The notes below the pieces were generated by a model that was not told the origin of the DNA, did no database searches, and saw only the letters and a program-made list of their open reading frames with translations. From assembly GCF_014651495.1 (NCBI RefSeq), contig NZ_BMWZ01000005.1, forward strand, positions 124,001-188,000: a DNA stretch of 64,000 bases, written 5' to 3'. This stretch comes from Algibacter mikhailovii (lineage in GTDB: Bacteria > Bacteroidota > Bacteroidia > Flavobacteriales > Flavobacteriaceae). This document shows positions 57,177 to 64,000 of the stretch, in pieces. Within the stretch, counting starts at the first letter, position 1. Every line of letters begins with the position of its first letter. A program made the position numbers and the translations under genes.

Positions 57177-57205
57177 AAGCCACTCAGAATGAATGGCTTT
57201 TTGTT
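57175..57205. terminator. Bidirectional terminator between the serine hydrolase and sufD
   Basis: AAAAGCCACTCA/TGAATGGCTTTT is a 12-bp stem with one mismatch and a 3-base loop. It is followed by a T-tract on the plus strand and has an A-run on the other side. It starts at the serine hydrolase stop codon and lies 23 bases from the sufD stop. Confidence 0.8.
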
Positions 57206-57227
57206 TTCTTCTAAAGTATGATGCGTT

Positions 57228-58550
57228 TTACAAATCAAACCCAATATCTACACCTAGTTTGTTCGCAATAATTTTATTTATACGTTGCTTAATTTCTGGG
57301 ATTTTTACGGAACTTAATACATTATTACTGAAAGCATACATCAATAGCGCTTTAGCTTCTTTCTTTGGTATACCTCGTGATTGCATATAAAACAATGCAC
57401 TTTCATCAAGTTGACCTATGGTACAGCCATGCGAACATTTTACATCATCAGCAAAAATTTCTAATTGCGGTTTCGTATTTATTGAGGCCTTGTCACTCAC
57501 CAATATGTTATTGTTAGACTGAAAAGCATTTGTTTTTTGAGCCTCTTTTTCAACAATAATTTTACCATTAAACACACCTGTTGATTGGTCTCCAAAAATA
57601 CCTTTGTAGTCTTGATGACTCTCACAGTTCGGTTCAATATGATGCACCAATGTGTTGTGGTCTACATGTTGCTTATCTCCTAAAATAGTAACCCCCTTCA
57701 AAATAGAGTCAATGCGCTCACCTTCTTGATAGTAGTTTAAGTTGTTTCTAGTCAACTTGCCACCAAATGCAAAAGTATGCACAGATGCTATACTTTCTCT
57801 TTGTTGTTTAATAAAGGTGTTGTCTATTAAAGAGGCGTTTGCCGTGTCATTTTGAATTTTATAGTAATCTACAATGGCACGCTTTCTAGCAAATATTTCC
57901 GTAACACTATTGGTTAAAACGGCATTATTGGTTAAACTTTGATGACGTTCTATTATTTGAACATGACTATTCTCTTCTACTACAATTAAATTACGGGGTT
58001 GTAGCAATGAAGCAGATTCATTTCCTGTTGAAAAATGAATCACCTGAATAGGTTTGTCGGCTATTTTATTTTTTGGAATATGGATATAGGCCCCTTCACT
58101 AGCAAAAGCGGTATTCAATGAAGCTAGGCTTTCTTTTGAAGCTGCCTTATTGAAATAGTTTTCAATGACTAAACGGTATTTTGGTTTATTCAAAGCCGCA
58201 GACATAAGGCAAACATCTATACCATCATGCGTTGTTTCAGAGAGGTGGGATGAATATTTTCCGTCAATAAAAATGATTTTATAGGTGTCAATATCATGAA
58301 TGAAATATTGCTTAACATCTTTATAGTCAAGTGCATTTTCTTGTTTTGGAAAAACGCTATAATCTACTTTTAAGATTTTATTTAAAGAGGTGTATTTCCA
58401 GGCTTCTTCTTTCTTAGAAGGGAATCCTTTTTCTTCAAACACTTTTATGGCTTCAGATCTAACATCGTGCACATAGCTATCGATATCAACACTATTTTCA
58501 AAGGCTAAAAATGATGATACTAATTTTTCTTTTAAATCCATTGTTTTCAT
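57228..58550 (-). CDS. sufD: Fe-S cluster assembly scaffold component SufD
   Basis: This 440-residue protein is a partner of SufB and SufC in the SufBC2D scaffold that builds Fe-S clusters. It has the SufB/SufD C-terminal beta-helix core (DDVKCSHGCTIGQLDESALFY), which includes the expected His/Cys region. It follows sufC by 67 bases and ends at a terminator, so the first SUF transcript stops here. Confidence 0.96.
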   Translation of the reverse strand: MKTMDLKEKLVSSFLAFENSVDIDSYVHDVRSEAIKVFEEKGFPSKKEEAWKYTSLNKILKVDYSVFPKQENALDYKDVKQYFIHDIDTYKIIFIDGKYSSHLSETTHDGIDVCLMSAALNKPKYRLVIENYFNKAASKESLASLNTAFASEGAYIHIPKNKIADKPIQVIHFSTGNESASLLQPRNLIVVEENSHVQIIERHQSLTNNAVLTNSVTEIFARKRAIVDYYKIQNDTANASLIDNTFIKQQRESIASVHTFAFGGKLTRNNLNYYQEGERIDSILKGVTILGDKQHVDHNTLVHHIEPNCESHQDYKGIFGDQSTGVFNGKIIVEKEAQKTNAFQSNNNILVSDKASINTKPQLEIFADDVKCSHGCTIGQLDESALFYMQSRGIPKKEAKALLMYAFSNNVLSSVKIPEIKQRINKIIANKLGVDIGFDL

Positions 58551-58617
58551 TTGTTAGTCGCTAGCTGGTTGTCTTTTGTTGCCTATGGCAGTTTATGACT
58601 AAGCATTGCAAACTAAT

Positions 58618-59370
58618 TTAGGCGTTCACTTCTTCTTTAATCCAATCGTAACCTTTTTCCTCAAGTTCATGAGCTAATTCTTTTCCTCCTGATTTTACAA
58701 TGCGCCCGTTGTATAATACATGCACAAAATCCGGAACGATATAATCTAGTAAACGCTGGTAGTGCGTAATTACAACAACAGCATTATCATTACTTTTTAA
58801 TTTGTTCACGCCATTTGCAACAATACGAAGGGCATCAATATCAAGACCTGAATCTGTTTCATCTAAAATAGCCAACTTAGGTTCAAGCATGGCCATTTGG
58901 AAGATCTCGTTTCTTTTCTTTTCTCCTCCAGAAAATCCTTCATTCAATGAACGCGATAAAAATTTTCGGTCTATTTCTAGTAACTCTGATTTTTCACGAA
59001 TTAACTTAAGCATGTCTTTAGCAGGCATATCTTCTAAGCCTTTGGCTTTTCTAGATTCGTTTATAGCGGTTTTCATGAAATTGGTAACAGAAACTCCCGG
59101 AATTTCAACAGGATACTGAAACGATAAAAACACCCCTTTGTGAGCGCGCTCTTCCGCAGCCAATTCTTCTATATCTTCACCTTCAAACTCAATATTTCCT
59201 TTAGTTACTTCGTACTCTTCTTTTCCGGCAATCACAGAAGCTAATGTACTTTTACCAGAACCATTAGGTCCCATAATAGCATGAACTTCGCCCGGTTTTA
59301 CTTCAAGGTTAATACCTTTTAAAATACTTTTATCTTCAACACTTGCGTGTAAGTTGTCTATTTTTAACAT
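58618..59370 (-). CDS. sufC: SUF system ATPase SufC
   Basis: This 250-residue ABC-type ATPase powers the SufBCD scaffold. Walker A is GPNGSGKST (34-42). The signature is FSGGE (146-150). Walker B is LAILDETDSGLD (starting at 167), with the SufC-typical continuation. It starts 1 base after the embedded lipoprotein gene, so translation is probably coupled. Confidence 0.97.
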   Translation of the reverse strand: MLKIDNLHASVEDKSILKGINLEVKPGEVHAIMGPNGSGKSTLASVIAGKEEYEVTKGNIEFEGEDIEELAAEERAHKGVFLSFQYPVEIPGVSVTNFMKTAINESRKAKGLEDMPAKDMLKLIREKSELLEIDRKFLSRSLNEGFSGGEKKRNEIFQMAMLEPKLAILDETDSGLDIDALRIVANGVNKLKSNDNAVVVITHYQRLLDYIVPDFVHVLYNGRIVKSGGKELAHELEEKGYDWIKEEVNA

Positions 59371-59371
59371 A

Positions 59372-59782
59372 CTATTCTTTTCCTAATTTTACAACGTTGT
59401 TTTCTTCTTTTGGAATTGCTCTAACATTTATTATTTCAACAATGTTAACTTTATTCTTCCAAAGTATTTTATCGTCTTTTTGGTTTGTAATTGTTCCTTT
59501 TACTTCAACTTGAACCATATCTGTTGGTTCGGTTTTAAACATTTCAGCTTGTTTGTTTAATTCCTCCATTTTTTCAGTTACTAAAACACCATATATTTCA
59601 TTTGATGTTTGTAGTACAGCTGCCCCATCATAATAAACAAAACTACCCTTTAATACGGTAAGGTTTTCTGATTGTTCCTTAGCTATAACGGCTTCAATAA
59701 TTTTAGCGTCTTTTGACTTGCTTTCATTTTTACATGCAAAAACAACAATTAATAACAACGCAATAGATAATACTCTTTTCAT
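59372..59782 (-). CDS. Lipoprotein embedded between sufB and sufC
   Basis: This 136-residue protein has a lipoprotein signal ending at VVFAC (Cys17). The mature part looks like a small beta/OB-type domain (GSFVYYDGAAVLQTSNEIYGV and VQVEVKGTITNQKDDKILW). I do not recognise a named family. It lies 10 bases after sufB and 1 base before sufC on the same strand. It therefore shares their transcript and probably their regulation. Its role is unknown. Confidence 0.75.
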   Translation of the reverse strand: MKRVLSIALLLIVVFACKNESKSKDAKIIEAVIAKEQSENLTVLKGSFVYYDGAAVLQTSNEIYGVLVTEKMEELNKQAEMFKTEPTDMVQVEVKGTITNQKDDKILWKNKVNIVEIINVRAIPKEENNVVKLGKE

Positions 59783-59792
59783 TTCTTAGATT

Positions 59793-61241
59793 TTAACCTA
59801 CGCTACCTTCTAAACTAATTTCTAATAATTTTTGAGCTTCAACGGCAAATTCCATAGGGAGCTTGTTAAGCACCTCTTTACTAAAACCATTTACAATTAA
59901 TGCAATAGCTTTTTCAGTGTCTATTCCGCGTTGATTACAATAGAAAATCTGGTCTTCACCAATTTTACTTGTTGTGGCTTCATGCTCAATTTTGGCCGAT
60001 TTGTTTTTTGCTTCTATATAAGGGAATGTATGCGCTCCACATTCATTACCCATGAGTAAACTATCGCATTGCGAAAAGTTACGAGCATTCTCCGCCCTTG
60101 AACTTACTTGCACTAGACCACGGTAGCTGTTTTGAGATTTTCCAGCAGAAATTCCTTTTGAAATAATGGTAGACTTTGTGTTCTTTCCTAAGTGTATCAT
60201 TTTTGTTCCAGTATCTGCTTGCTGATAATTGTTTGTAACCGCAATAGAATAGAACTCACCTACTGAATTGTCTCCTTTTAACACGCAAGAAGGATACTTC
60301 CATGTCACTGCAGATCCAGTCTCCACTTGTGTCCAAGATATTTTAGCGTTTTTCTCGCATATACCACGTTTAGTCACAAAGTTGAAAACCCCTCCTTTAC
60401 CTTCGGCATTTCCTGGATACCAGTTTTGAACTGTTGAATATTTAATTTCAGCATCATCTAAAGCAATAAGTTCTACAACAGCGGCATGCAATTGGTTTTC
60501 ATCTCTACTTGGTGCTGTACATCCTTCGAGGTAACTTACGTAACTGCCTTCATCAGCAATGACTAAAGTTCTTTCAAATTGACCTGTTCCTGCTTGGTTA
60601 ATTCTGAAATAAGTAGATAATTCCATTGGGCACTTTACGCCCTTTGGAATGTAGCAAAAAGAACCATCACTAAAAACTGCCGAATTTAACGCAGCATAAA
60701 AATTGTCTTTTTGAGGAACAACAGTACCTAAATATTTTTTCACAAGTTCAGGATGCTCTTTAATAGCTTCTGAGATACTCATGAATATAATACCTTTTTC
60801 CCCTAATGTTTTCTTGAATGTTGTTGCTACAGAAACCGAGTCTACAACAACATCCATAGCCACACCGGCTAATTTTTTTTGCTCATCAAGGGAAATTCCT
60901 AGTTTTTCAAAAGTGGCCAATAATTCTGGATCTACTTCGTCAATACTATCATATTTTGGTTTGCTATTTGGCGCAGAATAATATGAGATACCTTGAAAAT
61001 CTGGTTTCTCATAATGCACATTGGCCCATTCAGGTTCAACCATATCTTTCCATACTCGAAACGCTTCAAGTCTCCAGTCGGTCATCCATTGTGGCTCTTC
61101 TTTCTTTTGAGAAATAGCACGTACAATATCTTCATTTAACCCATTAGGGAATGTATCTGATTCTATATCTGTATAAAATCCGTATTCGTATTCTTTGGTC
61201 TTTAGCTCTTCGCGTAAATCATCCTCGGTATACTTCGACAT
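59793..61241 (-). CDS. sufB: Fe-S cluster assembly scaffold protein SufB
   Basis: This 482-residue main scaffold assembles the nascent Fe-S cluster with SufC and SufD. Family segments are [36 protein letters not shown], and [14 protein letters not shown] near the C-terminus. Length matches E. coli SufB (495). It lies 15 bases after the SufA-like gene. Confidence 0.98.
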   Translation of the reverse strand: MSKYTEDDLREELKTKEYEYGFYTDIESDTFPNGLNEDIVRAISQKKEEPQWMTDWRLEAFRVWKDMVEPEWANVHYEKPDFQGISYYSAPNSKPKYDSIDEVDPELLATFEKLGISLDEQKKLAGVAMDVVVDSVSVATTFKKTLGEKGIIFMSISEAIKEHPELVKKYLGTVVPQKDNFYAALNSAVFSDGSFCYIPKGVKCPMELSTYFRINQAGTGQFERTLVIADEGSYVSYLEGCTAPSRDENQLHAAVVELIALDDAEIKYSTVQNWYPGNAEGKGGVFNFVTKRGICEKNAKISWTQVETGSAVTWKYPSCVLKGDNSVGEFYSIAVTNNYQQADTGTKMIHLGKNTKSTIISKGISAGKSQNSYRGLVQVSSRAENARNFSQCDSLLMGNECGAHTFPYIEAKNKSAKIEHEATTSKIGEDQIFYCNQRGIDTEKAIALIVNGFSKEVLNKLPMEFAVEAQKLLEISLEGSVG

Positions 61242-61256
61242 AATTCGTTATAATTT

Positions 61257-61586
61257 TTAAAGTGAAAATGATTCGCCACAACCGCAAGTTCGGTTGGCAT
61301 TAGGATTGTTGAAAACGAATCCCGTTCCGTTTAATCCTCCAGAATATTCTAAAGTAGTTCCAATTAGGTATAGGAAACTCTTTTTATCTACAATGATTTT
61401 GACACCATTATCTTCAAATATTTTGTCTTCTTCTTGATGTTCTTTATCAAATTTTAAATCATAAGATAATCCGGAGCATCCGCCACTTTTAACACCCACA
61501 CGAACATAGTCCGTTGAAGCGTTATAGCCATCATCGGCCATAAGTTCAACTACTTTCTTCTTAGCTGTTTCAGAGACTTTTATCAT
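61257..61586 (-). CDS. sufA: A-type Fe-S carrier (SufA/IscA/HesB family)
   Basis: This 109-residue carrier protein accepts clusters from SufBCD and delivers them to apo-proteins. The three ligand cysteines are present: Cys37 (GGCSGL), Cys101 and Cys103 (RTCGCGES). It is the first gene of the SUF run and lies behind a -7-like box at 61656-61663. Confidence 0.95.
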   Translation of the reverse strand: MIKVSETAKKKVVELMADDGYNASTDYVRVGVKSGGCSGLSYDLKFDKEHQEEDKIFEDNGVKIIVDKKSFLYLIGTTLEYSGGLNGTGFVFNNPNANRTCGCGESFSL

Positions 61587-61655
61587 ATTATTTATTTTTT
61601 TAAATTTAGTTGTGTATTAATCTTTTTTTTATTAAGACAGTTTCTAAATAGAGCA

Positions 61656-61663
61656 CAAATATA
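61656..61663 (-). promoter_or_regulatory. -7 box for the SUF operon
   Basis: On the minus strand it reads TATATTTG, an exact TANNTTTG match, about 70 bases before the sufA-like ATG. A T-rich TTTTATGG lies about 20 bases further upstream near the -33 position. Confidence 0.45.
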
Positions 61664-61728
61664 CAATATAAGTCCTCGAATTCCATAAAACCTGACATTG
61701 TATTACTATATGGTTTTATAGTTTTTTA

Positions 61729-62787
61729 TTATTGATTGTGAAATGCAGAATTATTGATGAATTCAAAATCAGTAAGCGTTAGTAAAAAGGCCTTCAAATC
61801 GGCTTTATCCTGAGGTGTTAAGCCAATGCCACCAGAATCCACTTTTTTCATAAGTGGGTCAATAGTTTCTGAGTTTTTTAAACCTTCACTATAATGGTCT
61901 ATTACAGCTTCAATTGTGGTGAATCTTCCATCATGCATAAAAGGTGCAGTAAAGGCTAAATTGCGCAGGGAAGGGGTCTTAAATTTTCCATTATCAGAGG
62001 GGTCACCAGTTATGTTACCTAAGCCTAAATCTATAAATGTTTCGTCTAGGCCATTATTATGAAAAATATTGTCCGTCCAAAGCGGATTTTTATCACTGCC
62101 GTGACAATGAAAACAGTCGCCCCGGGCTTCATCCATAAAAATATTAAAGCCGTTTAATTCTTGAGCGGTAAGTTCAATTTTATTTAAAAGGTATTGATCA
62201 AATTTTGAGTTTGACGAAATTAGAGTGCGCTCAAACTGGGCAATAGCTTTTGTAACGGCAATAGAGTCTATTTTTGAAGAACCAAAGGCTTGCGTAAAAA
62301 GCGTAGGGTATTCTTTATGATTCTGTAATTTTTGTTCCACCACTGTCCAAGTATTTTTCATTTCGGTAGGATCTGATACCGGTATAAAAGCTTGGTGTTC
62401 AAGGCTAAATGAACTGCCGTCCCAGAAGAATTTTTCGTCATAATTCCAAGCTAAATTAAAAAGTGGCATGGAATTTCTTTTGCCTAAAGTACCATCAATG
62501 CCTTCGCTAAATCTGCGGACGTCTGTAAATGCTTGTTCTGGCGCATGGCAATCTGCACAAGCCTGGCTTTCGTCTCCTGATAAAATAGGGTCGAAAAATA
62601 GTTTTTTACCAAGTGCTATACCTTCTGCGGTTTGCGGGTTATTAATAGGGATTACTGGAGCAAGAATGTTTTCTTCAAATAGAATTGGAATATTAAGGGG
62701 TTGTGGTGTTTGAACATATATTTCCTGATTATCATTTGAGCATGATAAAATTAAAAATAATAAAACATATAGGTTCCAGTGTTTCAA
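61729..62787 (-). CDS. MbnH/MauG-like di-haem cytochrome c peroxidase family lipoprotein
   Basis: This 352-residue protein has a lipoprotein signal ending at LILSC (Cys16). Two c-type haem sites are CADCH (Cys77, Cys80, His81) and CFHCH (Cys225, Cys228, His229). The segment APFMHDGRF contains the candidate distal Met284. It follows an MbnP-like gene by 6 bases. In studied pairs, MbnH oxidises a tryptophan of MbnP to kynurenine, creating a copper site. The neighbour makes this reading likelier than a plain peroxidase. Confidence 0.88.
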   Translation of the reverse strand: MKHWNLYVLLFLILSCSNDNQEIYVQTPQPLNIPILFEENILAPVIPINNPQTAEGIALGKKLFFDPILSGDESQACADCHAPEQAFTDVRRFSEGIDGTLGKRNSMPLFNLAWNYDEKFFWDGSSFSLEHQAFIPVSDPTEMKNTWTVVEQKLQNHKEYPTLFTQAFGSSKIDSIAVTKAIAQFERTLISSNSKFDQYLLNKIELTAQELNGFNIFMDEARGDCFHCHGSDKNPLWTDNIFHNNGLDETFIDLGLGNITGDPSDNGKFKTPSLRNLAFTAPFMHDGRFTTIEAVIDHYSEGLKNSETIDPLMKKVDSGGIGLTPQDKADLKAFLLTLTDFEFINNSAFHNQ

Positions 62788-62793
62788 CGCAAA

Positions 62794-63570
62794 TTATGGT
62801 TTTATGGATTTTAGACTAAAAACATTTTGACCATTTTCAAACATGTCTATTTGTGCATCAAAATTAGGCATGAGCATATTATTCAGGTCATTTAAATTCC
62901 AAATGTTGGGGGTGTCAAACCATTTAGAAATATTCATATTTATATGGAAAGTGGTATCATTTAAAATAGTGACTTCGCCTAAATCAACTTCAAAAAAAGT
63001 GTCTTTAAAAACTTGTGGTGTAACCCTGTTATTTACAGCTCTTATGGTGTGGTAGGCATAGCTCGTTTCAGTAGAGCTGTTATCAATAAATTTGCCTTCA
63101 AGTTGCATGTAATGATAGCCACCGCCTAACATTTCGGGAACATTCCAAGAGACCGAGTTTAAATCAGGATAGTTTAAATCATAATTATCTTCATTGTTAA
63201 AACCGAAAATAAAAGAGACTTTACTATAGGTGCCTTCAGGAATTTTAGGAATTGGTGTGAAGCTAGTATTTGAATTATTAGTAACATCTACTAGGTTATA
63301 GCCATCTAATGTTAATGTTTCACCATTAGGTTTTTCAAAGGTTATTCTTGAGATAAGGTATCTCAGTTTCGTAATGCTTAATGATTCGCCATGAGCATTG
63401 GTAAATTGAATAGTATTAAAATCAGTATTGGTTACAGTCTTTTCGTCCCAAGAGTGACTAAAATTAAAAGTGAGGTTGAATTGAGAAGATTCATATTCAT
63501 TGTTTTCATTGCAAGATGTTATGAGTGTAAAACTGCTTAGAATTAATAAAAAAAGTATGGTGTTTTTCAT
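62794..63570 (-). CDS. MbnP-like (metallo-mystery pair) lipoprotein
   Basis: This 258-residue protein has a lipoprotein signal ending at LITSC (Cys20). Beta-rich segments such as LTFNFSHSW, LRYLISRITFEKPNG and GGGYHYMQLEGKF resemble the Bacteroidota MbnP family. Tryptophans in ISKWFDTPNIWNLND are candidate targets for modification. Its start overlaps the stop of the upstream repeat protein (ATGA, 4 bases), and the di-haem partner follows by 6 bases. A copper-binding envelope protein is the likely role. Confidence 0.78.
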   Translation of the reverse strand: MKNTILFLLILSSFTLITSCNENNEYESSQFNLTFNFSHSWDEKTVTNTDFNTIQFTNAHGESLSITKLRYLISRITFEKPNGETLTLDGYNLVDVTNNSNTSFTPIPKIPEGTYSKVSFIFGFNNEDNYDLNYPDLNSVSWNVPEMLGGGYHYMQLEGKFIDNSSTETSYAYHTIRAVNNRVTPQVFKDTFFEVDLGEVTILNDTTFHINMNISKWFDTPNIWNLNDLNNMLMPNFDAQIDMFENGQNVFSLKSIKP

Positions 63571-64000
63571 TTTAAGCTAAATATTAGTAAATCTGAAAAA
63601 CCTTTGTTTGTTTCAATATCGCCGTCAATACTGCTGGATTCTCCTATTGAAATAATGCTTTTGTTCTTAAGTTCTATTGCATCATAAGCGAAATCAATAT
63701 TAGAACCGCCTATAGTTTTCTGCCAGAGTAAACGCCCTTCAGAATCAATTTTTAAAAGCCATGCATCATTTTGTCCTTTGTTTTCTTCAAGATCACCATC
63801 TAAACTTCTTGAGCTTCCTGAGATAATAAATCCGTTATCTTCCGTTCTTGAAATGGACCGGCCAACATCGAAACTAGAGCCTCCATAATTTTGTTCCCAT
63901 ATCAAGTCACCATCGGGAGATATTTTAATCAACCATAGGTCTGCTGACCCGTTATTATTTGTTACGTCAAAATCATTACTTCGTGTATCTCCCACAATAA
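63567..64000 (-). CDS. C-terminal part of a beta-propeller-like repeat protein (partial, runs off the right edge)
   Basis: The frame is open to the edge. The apparent GTG start at 63995 is only an internal codon, because codons before it are also open. Tandem repeats of about 50 residues carry DGDLIWEQNYGGSSFD, DNGFIISGSS and GQNDAWLLKID, a pattern of propeller-like surface proteins in flavobacteria. It overlaps the MbnP-like gene by 4 bases. It probably is exported and belongs to the same operon; its function is not known. Confidence 0.75.
   Translation of the reverse strand, partial: IVGDTRSNDFDVTNNNGSADLWLIKISPDGDLIWEQNYGGSSFDVGRSISRTEDNGFIISGSSRSLDGDLEENKGQNDAWLLKIDSEGRLLWQKTIGGSNIDFAYDAIELKNKSIISIGESSSIDGDIETNKGFSDLLIFSLK

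Overview
The window is a 64 kb piece of a low-GC chromosome from a member of the Bacteroidota, most likely a marine-type Flavobacteriaceae. The evidence is consistent: TonB-dependent receptors with carboxypeptidase-regulatory-like N-termini, DUF4270, DUF3078, DUF2480, DUF3108 and DUF5689 proteins, an atpD-atpC pair detached from the rest of the ATP synthase genes, a SUF iron-sulfur cluster, TANNTTTG-type -7 promoter boxes, and many TTG/GTG starts. It is nearly all core-genome DNA, densely packed. I saw no rRNA, tRNA, insertion sequence, prophage or CRISPR array, and no gene-free stretch longer than 300 bases.

Layout. 1-11.9 kb: end of an unknown gene, a stand-alone umuD-like SOS protease, then a leftward block with atpC/atpD, an SGNH-hydrolase lipoprotein paired with a TonB receptor, glmS, a DUF4270 lipoprotein and a half-length glycogen-synthase-like protein. 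12-19.1 kb: rightward panC-panD-flippase, three tandem esterase-fold paralogs, and radA. 19.3-25.8 kb: ileS, a DksA-like protein, lspA and an OmpA-like envelope protein. 25.8-28.2 kb leftward: rimK, an aspartoacylase-family gene and 5-formyl-THF cyclo-ligase. 28.3-40.6 kb rightward: uvrC, a patatin/BamA-like protein, then aromatic amino-acid catabolism (hmgA, hpd, tryptophan 2,3-dioxygenase) interleaved with DUF3108, an M23 peptidase and pgi. 40.6-47.4 kb: a TonB receptor, a DUF5689 lipoprotein and a small membrane protein, flanked by two endonuclease/exonuclease/phosphatase-fold enzymes. 47.5-51 kb: hflX and a class A penicillin-binding protein. 51-61.6 kb: a SUF block (sufA-like, sufB, lipoprotein, sufC, sufD, sufS, lipoprotein, sufE, SufT-like, methyltransferase, DUF2480, DUF3078), interrupted by an opposite-strand serine hydrolase. 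61.7-64 kb: an MbnH-like di-heme enzyme, an MbnP-like lipoprotein and the end of a repeat protein running off the window.

The points most worth a second look are these. (1) Three tandem alpha/beta-hydrolase-fold proteins each lack the nucleophile serine. (2) A similar inverted repeat (TACTA/TAGTA) sits just upstream of the -7 boxes of two DNA-damage genes, umuD and uvrC, and may be an SOS operator. (3) IleS carries a swapped GxHH signature in place of HxGH. (4) The TonB/DUF5689 locus is flanked by one secreted and one cytosolic nuclease/phosphatase paralog. (5) There is a translationally coupled MbnP/MbnH pair. (6) Lipoproteins are embedded inside the SUF block. All functional statements rest on motif reading and family knowledge; no searches were run.
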